Assembly: GCA_017420845.1 (NCBI GenBank)
Contig: JAFQOC010000221.1
Coordinates: 1-5,806 of the forward strand
Length of the DNA: 5,806 nt
Reading direction: 5' to 3'
DNA from: Clostridia bacterium
GTDB lineage: Bacteria > Bacillota > Clostridia > Oscillospirales > CAG-272
Shown here: one piece after another, positions 5,775 through 5,806 of the stretch
Position numbering within the stretch: position 1 is the stretch's first letter
Layout of the letters: each line of letters starts with the position of its first letter
Program-made: the position numbers and the translations under genes
The notes under the pieces: generated by a model
What the model was told of the DNA's origin: nothing
Database searches by the model: none
The model's input: only the letters and a program-made list of their open reading frames with translations

Positions 5775-5806
5775 ATGCCCCTCGAAAACAAACTCGGGAT
5801 CACGAA
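5775..5806 (+). CDS. Start of a protein-coding gene, cut by the window end
   Basis: An ATG at 5775 follows AAAGGAG (5761-5767) by 7 nt, the same ribosome binding site style as DUF512, der and obg. Ten complete codons are visible, reading MPLENKLGIT, then the window ends. The LENKLGIT wording reminds me of the N-terminus of some Fic-family (cell filamentation) proteins, but ten residues cannot establish this. It is separated from the Nudix gene by the inverted repeat at 5646-5720, so it may be a separate transcription unit with its own promoter near 5732. Confidence 0.65.
   Translation, partial: MPLENKLGIT

Overview
The window looks like chromosomal DNA from a Firmicute of class Clostridia, most plausibly a gut Oscillospirales/Ruminococcaceae-type organism. 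This rests on the GC-rich, C/G-ending codons of the three central genes, the strong AAAGGAG/GAGGAGG ribosome binding sites, the consensus sigma-A promoters in an AT-rich gap, a DUF512 gene next to der, and two palindromic intergenic repeats of a style I associate with that group. The lineage call is inference.

Layout: a small multi-pass membrane protein of unknown function lies on the minus strand (53-601). A 271-bp AT-rich divergent promoter region (602-872) holds one consensus extended -10 sigma-A promoter for each direction. Rightward from it run a PDZ/radical-SAM-like/DUF512 protein (873-2186), the double-GTPase der/engA (2367-3758), the GTPase obg (3801-5099) and a Nudix hydrolase (5102-5641). 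The DUF512-der gap holds a 106-bp palindromic repeat. A second element, a perfect 24-bp inverted repeat around a 27-nt centre, starts 4 nt after the Nudix stop. A new plus-strand gene begins at 5775 and is cut by the window end; its promoter region contains a 10-bp palindrome.

How the genes fit together: Der and Obg are both GTPases of large (50S) ribosomal subunit assembly, so the core is a probable ribosome-biogenesis transcription unit driven from the promoter at 783-811. The DUF512 protein is a conserved Fe-S protein without an established role that travels with der in Clostridia, so a role near translation or ribosome assembly is a reasonable guess. The Nudix gene is less GC-rich, uses different codons, abuts obg by 2 nt and looks like a later addition that borrows obg translation. 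All coding sequences look intact. I see no CRISPR array, tRNA, rRNA, transposase or phage gene, and no convincing evidence of a wholly new system. The most unexplained items are the orphan DUF512 enzyme, the two repeats and the unidentified membrane protein.
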